From NCBI GenBank assembly GCA_037043455.1, contig JAWPHD010008259.1:1-64000 (forward strand): DNA of 64,000 nt. The letters are read 5' to 3'. Within the stretch, counting starts at the first letter, position 1. Each line of letters begins with the position of its first letter. Position numbers and translations under genes: made by a program. Source of the DNA: Cyrtodaria siliqua. Taxonomy: Eukaryota; Mollusca; Bivalvia; Adapedonta; Hiatellidae. This document shows positions 63,473 to 64,000 of the stretch, piece after piece. The notes beneath the pieces were generated by a model that worked only from the letters and a program-made list of their open reading frames with translations, ran no database searches and had not been told where the DNA came from.

Positions 63473-64000
63473 TTAAGTCCACTTACTTGTTGATGATATT
63501 CACCAAGTCCATCGCACACGTATCGGGACCCTTGTATTGTAATACTACCATGACCACTGCATACCACATTGATTAATAATATGTCCAAAGTATATCACAT
63601 GTATAACTATCTTGGCTACTCTTTACCACATTTTCTACTACCATGACCACTCTATATCACAAGTATTACCACCGTCATGTGTGTCACATTTAATACTAGC
63701 ATGACTGCTAAATATAGATATAAAAATCGAACAGGAAAAGCAACATTCAAGGACGACAGTCAACCACAAACAGACACAGAAACAAAGAACAAATTTAAAG
63801 ATGAATAAAAGGCCAAATAAGACATCACAAACACAAAAGGGTTGACAATAGGGCTAGAGCCTCGGAACGGTCAGTGGCAAAAAAGGCCGCTGGGGGTTTA
63901 AGATTAAATACCACATGTATTACTACCATGACCACTGAATACCCCATTCATTATTACCATGACCACTGCATTCCATATGCATTAATATACTTAAAGGAAA
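63473..64000 (-). repeat. Inverted duplication, arm 2, outer part (continues past window)
   Basis: Reverse complement of 48240-48525, including the CATGACCACTGCATACCACA minisatellite. It is interrupted by a ~195-bp insert at 63713-63908 that is absent from arm 1. Confidence 0.78.
63713..63908 (-). mobile_element. 5'-truncated tail of the RT element at 35.6-36.8 kb
   Basis: Minus strand: TTTTGCCACTGACCGTTCC, GTCAACCCTT, TGTTTGTGATGT, CTTTTCCTGTTCGATTTTTA. These blocks appear in the same order on the plus strand at 36578-36760 downstream of the broken RT. Its absence from arm 1 shows it inserted after the duplication, or was lost from arm 1. Confidence 0.65.

Overview
The window is eukaryotic, repeat-dense, AT-rich DNA with no operons and almost no unspliced host genes. 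It most likely comes from a bivalve mollusc. The main reason is several elements built like the bivalve 'pearl'/Helentron-associated elements: ~160-bp tandem cores, a (GGAC)n/(GTCC)n microsatellite and a terminal hairpin. They sit among CR1/L2-like and L1/Tx1-like LINE debris, a Ty3/Gypsy element, fold-back elements and satellites. The species cannot be named from the sequence.

Layout. 0-3.4 kb: two copies of one LINE family in opposite orientations, the second split by a ~1.9-kb pearl-like element. 5.7-7.1 kb: a second pearl-like element. 9.57-19.45 kb: a 9.9-kb Ty3/Gypsy LTR retrotransposon with 207-bp LTRs that differ at about 3 positions and a 4-bp CATG target duplication. It is inserted in the C-terminal coding region of an already frameshifted Crypton-type tyrosine recombinase (minus strand, 20.51->19.45 kb continuing at 9.57->9.42 kb). 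21-22 kb: palindrome and decayed repeats. 22.8-36.9 kb: scattered splice-like segments of a possible plus-strand host gene, and a 3.4-kb 25/26-bp minisatellite (31.96-35.34 kb). 35.6-36.8 kb: a broken reverse transcriptase. 36.9-38.6 kb: tandem pearl-like cores with a MITE inside. 39-40.4 kb: a LINE tail and a tRNA-derived SINE. 40.5-46.4 kb: fold-back elements and a ~180-bp satellite. 48.2-50.8 and 61.8-64.0 kb: two arms of an inverted duplication, each carrying insertions that the other lacks. 52-54.6 kb: L1/Tx1-type LINE remains. 56.0-57.0 kb: an acidic 11-residue-repeat protein. 58.7-59.7 kb: an internally deleted second Gypsy copy.

The most interesting object is the Gypsy element. Its pol polyprotein (RT, RNase H, integrase) ends in a complete C4HC3 PHD finger. 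Downstream, where some retroelements carry env, lies an intact 755-codon ORF that joins a basic NLS-like segment, a C2H2-like zinc finger and a TatD-family metal-dependent nuclease domain with every expected metal ligand present. The N-terminus of its gag region carries a helix-hairpin-helix-like motif, and its non-coding and spacer regions hold more than a dozen copies of an inverted TTCACA...TGTGAA motif. gag and protease are broken, whereas pol and the TatD ORF are open throughout. A second notable object is an 835-bp TTAA-flanked element (62,638-63,472) with a divergent tRNA-like sequence at each end; its empty site is preserved in the paralogous arm at 48.52 kb.

All family assignments come from reading motifs by eye. 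No database search or folding calculation was run.
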